DNA of 64,000 bases from an uncultured Acidiferrobacteraceae bacterium (GTDB lineage Bacteria; Pseudomonadota; Gammaproteobacteria; Acidiferrobacterales; SZUA-150). This document shows, piece by piece, positions 8,318-18,900 of the stretch. Under the pieces are notes generated by a model. That model was not told the origin of the DNA. It saw only the letters and a program-made list of their open reading frames with translations, and made no database searches. Within the stretch, counting starts at the first letter, position 1; every line of letters begins with the position of its first letter. The translations under genes and the position numbers were made by a program. The stretch spans positions 1-64,000 of the forward strand of contig CAJVXY010000002.1 of assembly GCA_913009895.1 (NCBI GenBank). Reading direction: 5' to 3'.

Positions 8318-8737
8318 ATGGTCTCAAATTCTGCAAAAATTAGTGAAATTAATTTGTGTGATACCCCGAGGGTGTTCACATTGGCCGAAGCCCGGGCGAT
8401 GATGCCGCTGGTCAGTCGTATCACGCGCAGTAGTTACGAGGAGCTGGAGCCCGTTCGCAAACGACTCGAGGCCATGTTGCCAACTCATCCAGACATCAAT
8501 CTGGTAGAACAAGATTATGAATCGGTGGTGCTGCAGTGGGTGGGCAAGATGGAGCGCCTGGGCCTGCAGGTAAAAGGATTATGGTTAATTGATTTTGATA
8601 CTGGTGAGGGTTGTTTGTGCTGGCGTTTTCCTGAGCTCAAGTTGGGTTACTACCACGGTTACGACGAGGGTTTTGCCAAACGAAAACCGATTGACCAGGT
8701 GGTGGAAGAAACCGACCCTGATTGGGCCCGGTACTAG
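8318..8737 (+). CDS. DUF2203 family protein
   Basis: The 139-residue protein contains FTLAEARAMMPLVSRIT near its start and a C-terminal core with GLWLIDFDTGEGCLCWRFPE, ELKLGYYHGYDEGFAKRKPI. The mix of a helical N terminus and the C-W-R-F-P-E/H-G-x-D motif matches DUF2203, a family without established function. The open frame extends upstream to 8204 inside murJ, but the ATG at 8318, after the murJ stop, is the sensible start. It lies 14 bases downstream of murJ and is probably cotranscribed. It does not belong to the murJ-ribF block in Pseudomonas, so it is an insertion in this lineage. Confidence 0.75.
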   Translation: MVSNSAKISEINLCDTPRVFTLAEARAMMPLVSRITRSSYEELEPVRKRLEAMLPTHPDINLVEQDYESVVLQWVGKMERLGLQVKGLWLIDFDTGEGCLCWRFPELKLGYYHGYDEGFAKRKPIDQVVEETDPDWARY

Positions 8738-9102
8738 GAAACAGGAGCGAGTAGCGAGGAGAATCCGATAGTATCGAGATTCTGGCTCCTGGACACTGGC
8801 TGCTAATCCTCCCCCTCGGTCCCTAATGACACTAACTTAGGATCAATAAGTCTTTTTAGCCTGGACTGAAAGTCTTTTTTGTAGGTTGGACTGAGGAACG
8901 AAGTCCAACGCAAGTGTTAAATAAAGCGCCACTGTTGGACTTCGTTCCTCAGTCCAACCTACGGGGAACTATGTTTAAACCAGATATTAGGCTTAAGTCA
9001 GCGCCATTCCCGTCGGCCCCTTGTTTTGTTTCTGGATAAATCTGTGTTGAGCAGTTAATCTGCGCGGGTTTGTAAAATTTTTTGCATCACGTTAAAACGG
9101 CA
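8738..9102. other. Intergenic region with REP-like element
   Basis: This stretch of 365 bases has no convincing gene. Besides the inverted repeat at 8881-8962 it contains two copies of AAGTCTTTTT (about 8849-8858 and 8870-8879) just before the repeat. The last 40 bases form the ribF leader and have no strong ribosome-binding sequence. Confidence 0.6.
8881..8962. repeat. Perfect 29-bp inverted repeat, REP/BIME-like
   Basis: Arms 8881-8909 and 8934-8962 are exact reverse complements, 29 bases each, around a 24-base spacer. Each arm is itself a hairpin: GTTGGACT (8885-8892) and AGTCCAAC (8902-8909) with a 9-base loop. A palindromic unit arranged as a head-to-head pair is the design of REP/BIME elements, which are usually dispersed in many genomic copies and moved by RAYT transposases. 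Confidence 0.75.
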
Positions 9103-10047
9103 ATGGAATTAATTAGAGGACTGCAAAACATCAGGCCAGCCCACCGGGGTTGTGTGGCCACTATCGGCAACTTCGACGGCGTCCATCTGGGTCACCAGGC
9201 GGTGATTGGTGAGCTGGCGGAAGAGGGCCAGGATCTCGGGCTTCCGACCCTGATTATGACTTTTGAGCCCCAGCCCATGGAGGTTTTCAAACCCGAAGAC
9301 TCACCGGCCCGGTTAACACGCCTGCGGGAAAAATTACGGGCCTTGAGTCGTTTTGCCGTCGACCGGGTATTGTGCGTGCAATTTAACCAGTCTTTTGCCA
9401 ACATTACTGCCGATGAGTTTGTTAAGCAGATACTGGTAACAGGCCTTGGTGTCAAACACCTGGTGGTTGGCGAAGATTTTCGTTACGGCAAGAACCGGCA
9501 GGGTGACCTGGAGCGCCTCAAGGCTGATGGTGGCAAGTACGGTTTTAAAGTTGCCAATATGCGTACATTCAACATTGATAACCACCGGGTGAGTAGCACC
9601 CGCGTGCGCAATGCCCTGGTCAAGGGTGATTTAATAGCGGCAGAGAAATTATTGGGACGCCCCTATCGTATGTGTGGCCGGGTTGCCCACGGTGACAAGA
9701 TTGGCCGGACACTGGGAATTCCCACGGCCAATATTCACCTGCACCGCAATGTGAGCCCGGTCCAGGGCATATACATAGTAGAGGTTTTTGGGGTCAATAG
9801 TCGGCCCTTGCCGGGGGTTGCCAGTGTCGGTACCCGGCCAACCGTGGGTGGCACGCGTGCCTTGCTGGAAATTTATTTACTGGATTTTGATGAAGAAATT
9901 TATGGTCGCCATTTGAATGTTGATTTCCTGCACAAGATTCGTGACGAGGAAAAATTTGACTCACTGGAAAGTTTAAAACAACGTATCCTTGAGGATATTA
10001 AAGAAACCCGAGACTGGCTAAAAAATAAAAAAGCCCGAAAAAATTAA
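9103..10047 (+). CDS. ribF: Bifunctional riboflavin kinase / FAD synthetase
   Basis: RibF converts riboflavin to FMN and FMN to FAD. The 314-residue protein has the N-terminal adenylyltransferase domain with GNFDGVHLGHQ (residues 22-32), and VVGEDFRYGKNRQGD and SSTRVRNAL further on. The C-terminal riboflavin kinase domain carries GRVAHGDKIGRTLGIPTANI and VGTRPTVGG. The ATG at 9103 (MELIRGL) matches the family start, although the frame is open from a TTG at 9082. No FMN riboswitch is visible upstream. It lies between the DUF2203 gene and ileS, as in the conserved murJ-ribF-ileS-lspA block. Confidence 0.96.
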   Translation: MELIRGLQNIRPAHRGCVATIGNFDGVHLGHQAVIGELAEEGQDLGLPTLIMTFEPQPMEVFKPEDSPARLTRLREKLRALSRFAVDRVLCVQFNQSFANITADEFVKQILVTGLGVKHLVVGEDFRYGKNRQGDLERLKADGGKYGFKVANMRTFNIDNHRVSSTRVRNALVKGDLIAAEKLLGRPYRMCGRVAHGDKIGRTLGIPTANIHLHRNVSPVQGIYIVEVFGVNSRPLPGVASVGTRPTVGGTRALLEIYLLDFDEEIYGRHLNVDFLHKIRDEEKFDSLESLKQRILEDIKETRDWLKNKKARKN

Positions 10048-10161
10048 CTCCAGAAAAATTAATACCAAAGAAATTAATACAGCGATAATATAACCAAACG
10101 AAACCTGAAAAATCCGAGATCCAAAAGTAGAAACAACCCGAGAAAGTATTAAAGCATTAGC

Positions 10162-12987
10162 ATGACTGAAAAAAACTACAAAGACACACTTAATCTACCA
10201 AAAACGAAGTTTCCCATGAAGGCCAACCTTGCCAACAAGGAACCCGAAATACTAAAACATTGGCAGGAAACAGATCTCTATGGGCAGATTCGTGCCGCCA
10301 AAAAAGGCAAGCCAAAATTTATCCTGCACGATGGCCCCCCTTACGCCAATGGTGATATTCACCTGGGTCATTCCGTCAACAAAATACTCAAGGACATTGT
10401 AGTCAAATCAAAAACACTCAGTGGTTTTGATGCGCCCTATGTACCGGGCTGGGATTGTCATGGTTTGCCAATTGAATTGGCCGTGGAAAAGAAGGTTGGC
10501 AAGGTGGGGCGGAAAATTGAAGCCCCTGCCTTTCGTAAGGCCTGCCGGGAATATGCCCAGAAGCAGGTGAACCGACAGCGGGATGATTTTATTCGCCTGG
10601 GTGTATTGGGGGAATGGTCTAATCCCTACCTGACCATGGACTTCAAATATGAAGCCGACATGGTGCGTACCCTGGGTCGAATTTTTGCAGCCGGTTATGT
10701 CATGCGCGGACACAAGCCTGTTCACTGGTGCACAGATTGTGGCTCGGCACTTGCTGAAGCCGAAGTGGAGTATATTGACAAAAACTCTCCCGCCATTGAT
10801 GTCAGGTTTGCCGTTGTCGATGAAACCCAGTTGTTCGCACGAACAGAACACCCCAGGGACTATGAAGGTGAAGGCGAGATGAGTGTGGTTATCTGGACCA
10901 CCACCCCCTGGACCTTACCTGCCAACCAGGCAGTTGCGGTCAACGGCGAACTGGAATATGTCGTGGTCCAGTGCGACAGCGCCCGCGGCAGGGAGCGCCT
11001 GATTATTGCCGAGGCAATGTTAAAGGCCTGCATGCTGCGCTGGGAGATCGAGGACTACAAAATTTTGGCTAACTGTAATGGCGCGGCACTGGAAAATCTT
11101 AAACTGTCGCATCCATTTTATGATCGTGAGGTGCCCATAATTTTAGGCGGCCACGTCACAACTGAAGCGGGTACCGGTGCTGTTCATACTGCACCCGGCC
11201 ATGGCCTGGATGATTATGTGGCGGGCTTGAAGTACAAACTAAAAATTGATAACCCGGTTGGTCCTGATGGCGTATTTTTACCCGGTACCGAAAGATTTGC
11301 TGGCGAGCATGTTTTCAAGGCCAACGACCATGTGGTTGAAACATTAAAAACCGTCAACAAGCTGGTACATATTGAAGCGCTTAACCACAGTTATCCCCAT
11401 TGCTGGCGTCATCGCACACCAATTATTTTCCGGGCAACCTCCCAGTGGTTTATATCTATGGATAAGTTGCGTGTTAAGGCAAACAAGGCCATTGGTGACA
11501 CAACATGGTTACCGGACTGGGGAAAGGCGCGCATTGAAGGCATGATTGAAAATCGTCCCGACTGGTGTATCTCACGACAGCGTACATGGGGTGTGCCAAT
11601 CGCAATGTTTGTCAATAAAAAAACCGGTGAGCCTCATCCAGATACCAGTAGCTTGTTTGAAAAGGCGGCCCGGCTCATTGAACAAAAAGGGGTAGACGCA
11701 TGGTTCGAACTGGCGACTGGAGATTTGCTGAAAAAAGATGCCGACCAATATGAAAAAGTGACTGACACTTTGGACGTCTGGTTTGATTCCGGCGTTAGTC
11801 ATGCCTGTGTCCTGGAGACCCGTGACAATTTACAGTTACCGGCGGATTTGTACCTTGAAGGTTCCGACCAACACCGGGGCTGGTTCCAGTCGTCACTACT
11901 CACTTCAGTGATCCTGAATAATCGTTCGCCTTACCGCTGTGCCCTGACCCATGGTTTTACCATTGATGCCAAGGGCATAAAAATGTCCAAGTCAAAAGGC
12001 AATGTGATTGCACCACAGAAAGTTATGAAAAATTTAGGCGCAGATATTTTGCGATTATGGGTGGCGAGCACTGATTACAGTAGCGAAATGAGTATGTCTG
12101 ATGAAATTCTCAAGCGGACAACAGATACCTATCGGCGTATCAGGAATACCGCCCGTTATTTATTATCAAACCTGGATGGTTTTGATCCAGCGGATGCGTT
12201 ACCGGCAGCTGATTTACTGGCACTGGATAACTGGGCACTGGAACGGACCCGCGCCTTTCAGGACGAGCTTGTGACGATTTATGATAGTTACAGTTTTCAC
12301 CAGATTTACCAACGCTTGCATCATTTTTGCGTGGTGGATATGGGCGGTCTTTACCTGGATGTACTAAAGGACAGGATGTATACCATGCCGACCACCAGCA
12401 TTGGCCGTCGCTCAGCACAGACTGCCATGTATCATATTCTGGAGGCGCTGGTGCGTTGGCTGGCGCCAATATTGAGTTTTACAGCCGATGAAATATGGCG
12501 CCACATGCCCGGGGATCGCAGGTCACCGGTTTTTGCAAGCCAGTGGTATGAGTTTCCCGAGACTGCCAAATCAGGTGTAATAGACATGTCCGCATGGCAA
12601 GCATTAATCAAAATACGCGATGGGGTTGGTAAGGAACTGGAAGCGTTACGGGTGGCAGGCGACATTGGTTCGGCACTGGATGCCGAGGCAGACATTTATT
12701 GTCAGGGTGAGATTTATGAGCACTTAAATAAATTACAGGATGAGTTACGATTTTTATTAATTACTTCTTATGCCAGGGTTCACTTGCTGGACGAACGGCC
12801 CGACACGGCCGTTAAGATGGAAGCGGTTGATGATGTTTATATTCACATCACAGCCTCAAATCATAATAAATGTATCAGGTGCTGGCACCACCGTGAAGAT
12901 GTCGGTAGTCACGCGGAACATCCTGAAATTTGTGATCGTTGTATTACTAATATTGAACAAGAAGGTGAAAAGAGGTTATTCGCATGA
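10162..12987 (+). CDS. ileS: Isoleucyl-tRNA synthetase
   Basis: This enzyme charges tRNA-Ile and edits misactivated valine. Its 941 residues match the usual bacterial length. The class I signature HLGH is at 67-70 and KMSKS at 607-611. The CP1 editing domain lies between them, with conserved [13 protein letters not shown] and a [12 protein letters not shown] stretch. The C terminus carries a zinc finger, CIRCW...CDRC (about 905-928), typical of the bacterial short-type enzyme. The stop overlaps the lspA ATG by four bases (ATGA), so the two are translationally coupled. Confidence 0.98.
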   Translation: MTEKNYKDTLNLPKTKFPMKANLANKEPEILKHWQETDLYGQIRAAKKGKPKFILHDGPPYANGDIHLGHSVNKILKDIVVKSKTLSGFDAPYVPGWDCHGLPIELAVEKKVGKVGRKIEAPAFRKACREYAQKQVNRQRDDFIRLGVLGEWSNPYLTMDFKYEADMVRTLGRIFAAGYVMRGHKPVHWCTDCGSALAEAEVEYIDKNSPAIDVRFAVVDETQLFARTEHPRDYEGEGEMSVVIWTTTPWTLPANQAVAVNGELEYVVVQCDSARGRERLIIAEAMLKACMLRWEIEDYKILANCNGAALENLKLSHPFYDREVPIILGGHVTTEAGTGAVHTAPGHGLDDYVAGLKYKLKIDNPVGPDGVFLPGTERFAGEHVFKANDHVVETLKTVNKLVHIEALNHSYPHCWRHRTPIIFRATSQWFISMDKLRVKANKAIGDTTWLPDWGKARIEGMIENRPDWCISRQRTWGVPIAMFVNKKTGEPHPDTSSLFEKAARLIEQKGVDAWFELATGDLLKKDADQYEKVTDTLDVWFDSGVSHACVLETRDNLQLPADLYLEGSDQHRGWFQSSLLTSVILNNRSPYRCALTHGFTIDAKGIKMSKSKGNVIAPQKVMKNLGADILRLWVASTDYSSEMSMSDEILKRTTDTYRRIRNTARYLLSNLDGFDPADALPAADLLALDNWALERTRAFQDELVTIYDSYSFHQIYQRLHHFCVVDMGGLYLDVLKDRMYTMPTTSIGRRSAQTAMYHILEALVRWLAPILSFTADEIWRHMPGDRRSPVFASQWYEFPETAKSGVIDMSAWQALIKIRDGVGKELEALRVAGDIGSALDAEADIYCQGEIYEHLNKLQDELRFLLITSYARVHLLDERPDTAVKMEAVDDVYIHITASNHNKCIRCWHHREDVGSHAEHPEICDRCITNIEQEGEKRLFA

Positions 12988-13472
12988 TAAAACGTTTTCT
13001 CTGGCTACCTTTGCTGGTCATAGTACTTGACCAGGTTAGTAAAATAATTGCTGTTAAATATTTATTTGGCAAGCCGGCTGTGGAGATTCTGCCTTTTTTT
13101 AATTTCTCCCTGGCATTTAATACCGGCGCGGCTTTTGGTTTTTTGCACAATTCATCGGGCTGGCAAAATATTTTTTTCATCAGTATTGCACTGGCTGTCA
13201 GCGCGGTTATTTTTTATATGGCTATCAAACTGGGGCCGAAAGATAAATGGGAATTAACCGGTTTAATGCTTGTCCTGGGTGGTGCCCTGGGAAATGTTAT
13301 TGACCGGATTCGTTTGCAAAAAGTGGTTGATTTTCTCGATTTTTATGTCAATAACTGGCATTTTCCTACCTTTAATATTGCCGATTCAGCCATTACCATA
13401 GGCGCTATTATCCTGATTCTTGATTCACTTGGATTTAAACTGTTTACGAATCGTTCCAAAGAAGATAATTAA
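12984..13472 (+). CDS. lspA: Lipoprotein signal peptidase (signal peptidase II)
   Basis: LspA cleaves prolipoprotein signal peptides before the lipidated cysteine. The 162-residue protein has four membrane helices. The catalytic aspartates are visible as D116 in VVDFLDF and D134 in FNIADSA, and NTGAAFGFL (46-54) is conserved. The window encodes several of its likely substrates: the Tli-like immunity lipoprotein, TssJ, the SPFH lipoprotein and the mini-adaptor. Confidence 0.97.
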   Translation: MIKRFLWLPLLVIVLDQVSKIIAVKYLFGKPAVEILPFFNFSLAFNTGAAFGFLHNSSGWQNIFFISIALAVSAVIFYMAIKLGPKDKWELTGLMLVLGGALGNVIDRIRLQKVVDFLDFYVNNWHFPTFNIADSAITIGAIILILDSLGFKLFTNRSKEDN

Positions 13473-13487
13473 ACGAAAAAAATTAAC

Positions 13488-13937
13488 ATGACCACGATAG
13501 AAAATGGCTGCCAGGTAACGTTCCACTACCGGCTTTTACTGGCTGATTTAAACAAGCTGGTGGATGGCACGGAGAATGAAGAACCATTTTCAATTGTCAT
13601 TGGTGACGGTGAGATGATGGAGGCACTGGAGTCGCGCCTGATCGGCTTGCAAGTGGGAGCAAAAGAAAGATTCGAGGTATCCTTTCTGGAAACCTATAAC
13701 GCCGATGATGAAGAAGTACTGACAAATATGCCCCGCGAAGATTTTCCTGATGACATGAAACTGGAACCAGGATTGGTAGTTGGATTTGAAACACCCGCAG
13801 GTGATGCGATACCGGGTGTCATTATTGAGGTCAAGGAAAAAGAAGTGGTTATGGACTTTGCTCATCCATTGTCAGGCCATGACCTGATTTTTGAAGTAGA
13901 AATTATTTCAATCCAGGCCCCGGGCCAGAAAAACTAG
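13488..13937 (+). CDS. fkpB: FKBP-type peptidyl-prolyl isomerase, FkpB/SlpA type
   Basis: This 149-residue cytoplasmic isomerase/chaperone of the SlyD-SlpA group has a split FKBP domain: the N-terminal strand VTFHYRLLLADLNKLVDGT, then EPFSIVIGDGEMMEALESRLIGL, and the C-terminal MDFAHPLSGHDLIFEVEI. Between them is the insert-in-flap region (about residues 70-115), which carries chaperone activity in this group. The His/Cys-rich metal-binding tail of SlyD is absent, which favours FkpB. Its position between lspA and ispH is the conserved one. Confidence 0.92.
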   Translation: MTTIENGCQVTFHYRLLLADLNKLVDGTENEEPFSIVIGDGEMMEALESRLIGLQVGAKERFEVSFLETYNADDEEVLTNMPREDFPDDMKLEPGLVVGFETPAGDAIPGVIIEVKEKEVVMDFAHPLSGHDLIFEVEIISIQAPGQKN

Positions 13938-13961
13938 AATGCAACCTGTTTTGGAAAAATT

Positions 13962-14888
13962 ATGGAATTGATTATTGCCAATCCAAGGGGTTTTTGTGCC
14001 GGCGTAGATCGGGCAATCGAGATTGTTGATCGCGCCATCGCCATGTTTGGTGCGCCAATTTATGTGCGTCACGAGGTGGTGCACAATCGTTTTGTTGTAG
14101 AACGGCTGCGGGAAAAGGGCGCCGTTTTTGTTGAGGAACTCGAAGAAGTGCCTGATGGTGCAACTGTGATTTTTAGCGCCCACGGTGTCTCCCAGGCAGT
14201 TCGGCAAGAAGCGAAAATACGAGAGCTGCAGGTTTTTGATGCCACTTGCCCGCTGGTGACCAAGGTTCACATGGAAGTGGTGCGAAACTGCAAAAAAGGA
14301 CGGGAAGTTATTTTAATAGGCCATGCCGGCCACCCGGAAGTAGAAGGGACCATGGGCCAGGCTGATTCCGGTATGTTTTTGGTTGAGTCAGTTGCAGACG
14401 TAGAAAAGCTTGATGTAAAAATTCCCGATGCCTTGACTTTTGTTACCCAAACAACCCTTTCGGTAGATGATACATCAGAAATAATTAATGTATTAAGGCG
14501 GCGATACCCGGATATCCAGGGCCCAAGAAAAGACGACATTTGTTACGCCACCCAGAACAGGCAAGATGCAGTCAAACAGATCGCAGAAGATTGTGATGTA
14601 TTGCTGGTGGTCGGTTCGGTGAATAGTTCCAATTCAAATCGATTGCGGGAAGTTGCCGAGGCAGTGGGTACCCAAAGTTACATGGTAGATGGCGCCAATG
14701 ATTTACAGAAGAACTGGTTCAAAAAAGACGATCGTATTGGCTTGACTGCGGGTGCTTCCGCGCCAGAAGTACTGGTTCAACAGGTTGTTGAAAAATTAAA
14801 GGAGTGGGGCGTCAAACAATCCGAAGAACAAGCGGGCGAACAAGAGCAAGTAGTGTTTACCTTGCCCAAGGCTTTAAGAACTAGCTAA
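13962..14888 (+). CDS. ispH: 4-hydroxy-3-methylbut-2-enyl diphosphate reductase
   Basis: IspH performs the last step of the MEP isoprenoid pathway, reducing HMBPP to IPP and DMAPP with a 4Fe-4S cluster. The 308-residue protein has the three cluster cysteines at C12 ([12 protein letters not shown]), C96 ([11 protein letters not shown]) and C194 ([11 protein letters not shown]), plus the conserved EVVHN and SAHGVS motifs. A C-terminal extension of about 20 polar, Glu/Gln-rich residues (EEQAGEQEQ) follows the family core. The gene ends the plus-strand block and converges on pilE with only 11 bases between the stop codons. Confidence 0.97.
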   Translation: MELIIANPRGFCAGVDRAIEIVDRAIAMFGAPIYVRHEVVHNRFVVERLREKGAVFVEELEEVPDGATVIFSAHGVSQAVRQEAKIRELQVFDATCPLVTKVHMEVVRNCKKGREVILIGHAGHPEVEGTMGQADSGMFLVESVADVEKLDVKIPDALTFVTQTTLSVDDTSEIINVLRRRYPDIQGPRKDDICYATQNRQDAVKQIAEDCDVLLVVGSVNSSNSNRLREVAEAVGTQSYMVDGANDLQKNWFKKDDRIGLTAGASAPEVLVQQVVEKLKEWGVKQSEEQAGEQEQVVFTLPKALRTS

Positions 14889-14899
14889 ATAAATTTTTA

Positions 14900-15472
14900 T
14901 TATTTGGCTGACCATTTGATAACAGCACCAGTACCATCAACATACATCCCGGTGTTACCTGCATCCATCAGCCCGCCCAAGCGCCTATCCCAACTTTTAC
15001 GACCCGCATGATCTAGAACCAGCACCCCATCCGAAGCACCATTTCTTCTTTGTAAACCAGAAGCACCGGCCCCTATTGGATCGGCTTGTATTAGGAAACA
15101 TGTTGTTGCGGTACACGTGCCTGCAGGTCCTACAACGAAAGGAAGAATGGAAATTGTGTAATGACCATCAGCGGATACAAAGGTTGCTGTGTCACTCCAG
15201 GCGATTACTGGTGTGGCACCACCAACTCCACAACTAGATCCAACAGTAGTTGTGACCAAACCCGTTGCATACTGATTACACTCAGTAAATATTTTTTCTT
15301 GCAGGGTTGCCAGACGACTCAGCGCCTCCTTGGCATCAGTTCGTCGGGTTTCAATCATCTTATCTGTATAAACCGGGTAACCAAAAGCGACTATAATGCC
15401 AATGATTACGACCACAATCATTAGTTCAATCAGGCTGAATCCAGATGTTTTTTTAGCGTGTTTTCTAATCAT
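14900..15472 (-). CDS. pilE: Type IV pilin-like protein, PilE-like minor pilin
   Basis: The protein of 190 residues starts with a short basic leader, is cleaved after G11, and carries the class III signature G-FSLIELMIVVVIIGIIVAF with Glu5 of the mature form. The C-terminal domain contains two close cysteine pairs (TECNQY...SSCG and GTCTATTC). I use the ATG at 15472 because GAGG lies eight bases upstream. The open frame extends to a TTG at 15490. It is the last gene of the minor-pilin operon, as in P. aeruginosa, where PilE is a minor pilin rather than the major subunit. Confidence 0.88.
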   Translation of the reverse strand: MIRKHAKKTSGFSLIELMIVVVIIGIIVAFGYPVYTDKMIETRRTDAKEALSRLATLQEKIFTECNQYATGLVTTTVGSSCGVGGATPVIAWSDTATFVSADGHYTISILPFVVGPAGTCTATTCFLIQADPIGAGASGLQRRNGASDGVLVLDHAGRKSWDRRLGGLMDAGNTGMYVDGTGAVIKWSAK

Positions 15473-15573
15473 CCTAAACCTCGATACCAAATGACCATTT
15501 AATCAACAACTTTGTAGTTACAGTTATCACTATAGCAAAATAATGCTGGGAAAATTATTGAGCGAGTAGCTTA

Positions 15574-15942
15574 TCACAGCCACTCTTCAGGAAATTTAAA
15601 ACCTGCGGGTAGTAGCCAGGCTTCAACCAAATATTCACCACTCTCTCCCTTTATTTTTTTAAAGACAGTTCGGTAGGCAATTACTTTTCCGGGTGCCAGG
15701 ACCGATAAACCACCCAGCATTTGTCCGGAAATTGACCGTACAACCATGGTTGACGAAATACCGAATGACTGGTCGTTGACAACAATCTCATTTCGCTCGT
15801 TTTTGTAGATTGCATCAACAGTGCCGCCAGATGTTGCCCGAGACAGCGCGGTATTTCCCGCAAGGACCTGGTATGAACCACCAAGACCAAGCATCACCAC
15901 CATTACCGTTAACAGAAACTGCTTTATATTTTTCACATTCAT
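15574..15942 (-). CDS. Small secreted protein in the position of PilY2
   Basis: The 122-residue protein has an N-terminal signal segment (MNVKNIKQFLLTVMVVMLGLGG...VLA) and a mature domain of about 95 residues beginning near NTALSRATSGG, with no cysteines. Its place between pilY1 and pilE is exactly that of pilY2 in P. aeruginosa, a small protein of similar size linked to pilus assembly. I infer the identity from position and length, not from motif recognition. AGGAG lies too close to the ATG at 15942, so the in-frame GTG at 15936 is an alternative start. Confidence 0.6.
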   Translation of the reverse strand: MNVKNIKQFLLTVMVVMLGLGGSYQVLAGNTALSRATSGGTVDAIYKNERNEIVVNDQSFGISSTMVVRSISGQMLGGLSVLAPGKVIAYRTVFKKIKGESGEYLVEAWLLPAGFKFPEEWL

Positions 15943-15968
15943 TCTCCTTGTATCAATTCAGGATACAT

Positions 15969-18900
15969 TTATTGTAGTTGCCGCCAGCCTTGTCGAAAGG
16001 CATTTTGCGGACGACTCAGTGTTGTTCCGCCCAGGTCGCCTTTAGAGTCAGAGGTGATCACCCTGCTAGTCGCGGCCGAGGAGCATTTCTGGCCGTTCGA
16101 GGCGCCGCTGACAGATACATCATCCATTACCGAGACATCACTGTTCAGTATCAGGCTGTCTTTGCGAACACCAGAAACAACAGTCTTGGAAAGCGTTTTA
16201 TCATCGGTGCCAATTACACCATCCTGGTTGACGTCAATGACGGACTCATCGGTGCGTCCGCCATTATCAAGATCGAAGACCATGAACCAGCTTTCACCGC
16301 CTGGAGAACACGGTTCATCATTGGGGGTAATAGAAATAAATATGATCTTGTCGTCCTGAATCACGGGATTGGTTACAATGCGCTCACGGGTTTCTGGCAA
16401 GTCAATTTTCCAGCCCATGTACTCACCGGTACCCCCACCATTACCCCATTTCTGGATTAGAATGTTGGTATTCAAACGTAAATCACGTCCACCCTCATTA
16501 AGAAAGGTGAGTGTTTGCGTGACTAATTCATTGCGTGCTACGTTGACGGTGCTGGTACCACTGTAACCCGATGAATCCCAAATACCGTACATGGTCTGGG
16601 TCTGAGTACTAACAATATCAGTTACCTCGATGTACTGGCCGGTACCGAATATGACAATAAAACCTTGTGGTCCTGCTGGGGCCACTTCAATTTCAGGCTC
16701 GGTGGTAATAGGCTGTGGTGCGCCACCAGGATCTGTGGCAGTAAACAGTATCGATCTTTTCGATGCATTACGCCAGCTGGCGGGGTTGATACCGGTAACA
16801 TCGAATTTCCACATATTGCCTTGCAAGTCACCTGCGTAAATGTAATCAACCTTGTAGTCTCCGTCATAATCCACGATTGCCGGTTTGGCCAGACCATTGG
16901 GATGACTGCCATCAACAGATGTTGACATACCTCTGCCTGTATCAATCTTGGTGACGGCCTTGGTCTCAATGTCCACTATATAGAGCACCGCGTTGCCAGT
17001 TGTACTGGCGTTGCCATCGGCTTCTGTATTGTTATACCCATTACTGAAAATTGCATACCAGCGATCATTCTGCATTTTGACAATAGCGGGTCGACCATAG
17101 GTATAGCCCAGGTCCCGATCATCGGCATCGGTAAATTCCCAAAGCACGGTATTAGCCGGAGCAGGCGCGGATTCAGAAAAAGTTGAGGGATCGGTAACAT
17201 TAAGCGCGAATATACCCTGGCCACCCGCTCTTAAGGCGCCAACAAGAACAGTATTCCAGGCGCCATTGTAAAATACATCACCGACTGCCGGCGACTCGTC
17301 TACATAGTAGGTATGTCGATAGTTTGTACTGGTGAGTGCCGGTAAGTTTTTATATAACATGGAGGGGGCATAGGCGAGTTTCTCCTCACCGGTGTTGGCA
17401 TCCACCCCATGTAACATGCCGTCATTGGCGCCAAAATAAATTATCGGCGTACGATTAAAGTAATTAAGCTTGAAGTTATTATAGGCATTACCCGCACCTT
17501 CCAGAAAGTCCGGGTAGGCAAATGGTGGCGCTCCTACATATAACGGACTCGAGTGGACCGTATCGCCCAACACAAATGGTATTACGTTTGTATCAGATGG
17601 ATCTCGGTCCCGGGTACGAAATACCGCGTTAGCGTTAGTCGTTCCGTCTGAACGGGTCCTGTTTACAACCTCGTTATAATGATCGCCACGCAGGTACTCC
17701 ACCCGTCTCTGCGCCTTTGCATTATCTGGTAGCCCCCCCGAGGTGACATCACCGTCGACAAGGGTGGTTACCTGGGCCGCGGTCATGGTATTTGCACCGA
17801 GCCCAGAAGCTGAATCGTACCGGAACGGGATTCCCTTGGTGCCGTTATAGGTCAGAATTGTCCGCGCATCAGTATTATCGGGATCAGTAGCTGTGGCACC
17901 GTCTATGATTTGTGCTTCCATGGCAATGCGGGCATCGTTTGTGGTGCTGCCGACAAAATCATTGGCAGGTACGATTATATTAACCGGGGGTGCGGGGGGT
18001 ATGATTGCTGGATCTTCGATAAATTTATAAGCCAGCAATTGCCCGGCCCAGTTATCACTGGTAAATTTTGTTTGATAAATACGGGTTGTCGAAGAGACTG
18101 TACCCGAAGTGACCGAGACACCGGCAGCTGAACCCGTTCGCGCATTAATATTGTCGAATATGGCCTGGAAGTCGTTACTTAACTTATTAGATTCACCAGC
18201 GCTTATGAATGAGCCACGACCATTATAGGCCGCATGCCAGACATCATCGATTCTTCGTTTTTTCCGTTGGCTCGTGGTACCTGTAAACGGATTTGGCCAG
18301 CCGGGAAATGTCGTATCATCTGGTTGGACGCCCGGGAATGACTCTTCGATCTCACCTTTTAGACCAAATGCAATCGTATAAGTGACCATGTGTTGTTTAA
18401 TATTAGTATCGGGATTAATGGCTCTGTTAAATTGCGGCACCAGGTCGGCCAGTGAGGGGGCCAGGTCCTTGTTGTAATAGAACATAGCCACGTCAGCCAT
18501 GGTGTTACTGTAATTATCTCTATAAGGATCTGGCTCTGAGCCATCTACATTGCCCAGTGATGGACTGGGTGTGCCACCATTCCAATCGCCATCTGTCAAC
18601 GCAATAGTGTAATTTTGTTGACATTCACCACCTTTGGCCTGGTTTAGAATGGGTGATCGGCTGCTGAAGGTGTCGCTATAGTTGTAAGTAGCACCAAAGA
18701 GAGCACTATTGTTGGTGCCGTCGTAGTATTCACCGACGTCCTGTAATTTTCTTCTTAAAGGGGTGCCACCACTGGGTCGAATTCGTCCGACACTCCTTAA
18801 AAGTGCGCGCTTGTTGGTAGCGGCAGTCGTATTAACAGGAAGAGAAATATCATCAATATCCTGAATCGGGGTACCGACACCATTATTATTCCATAATGTA

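Noticed and set aside
9040-9102. FMN riboswitch before ribF
   Set aside because: No conserved FMN-aptamer segments or multi-helix pattern in the short leader.
14880-14935. Terminator between convergent ispH and pilE
   Set aside because: Only AT-rich partial symmetry, no GC-containing stem.
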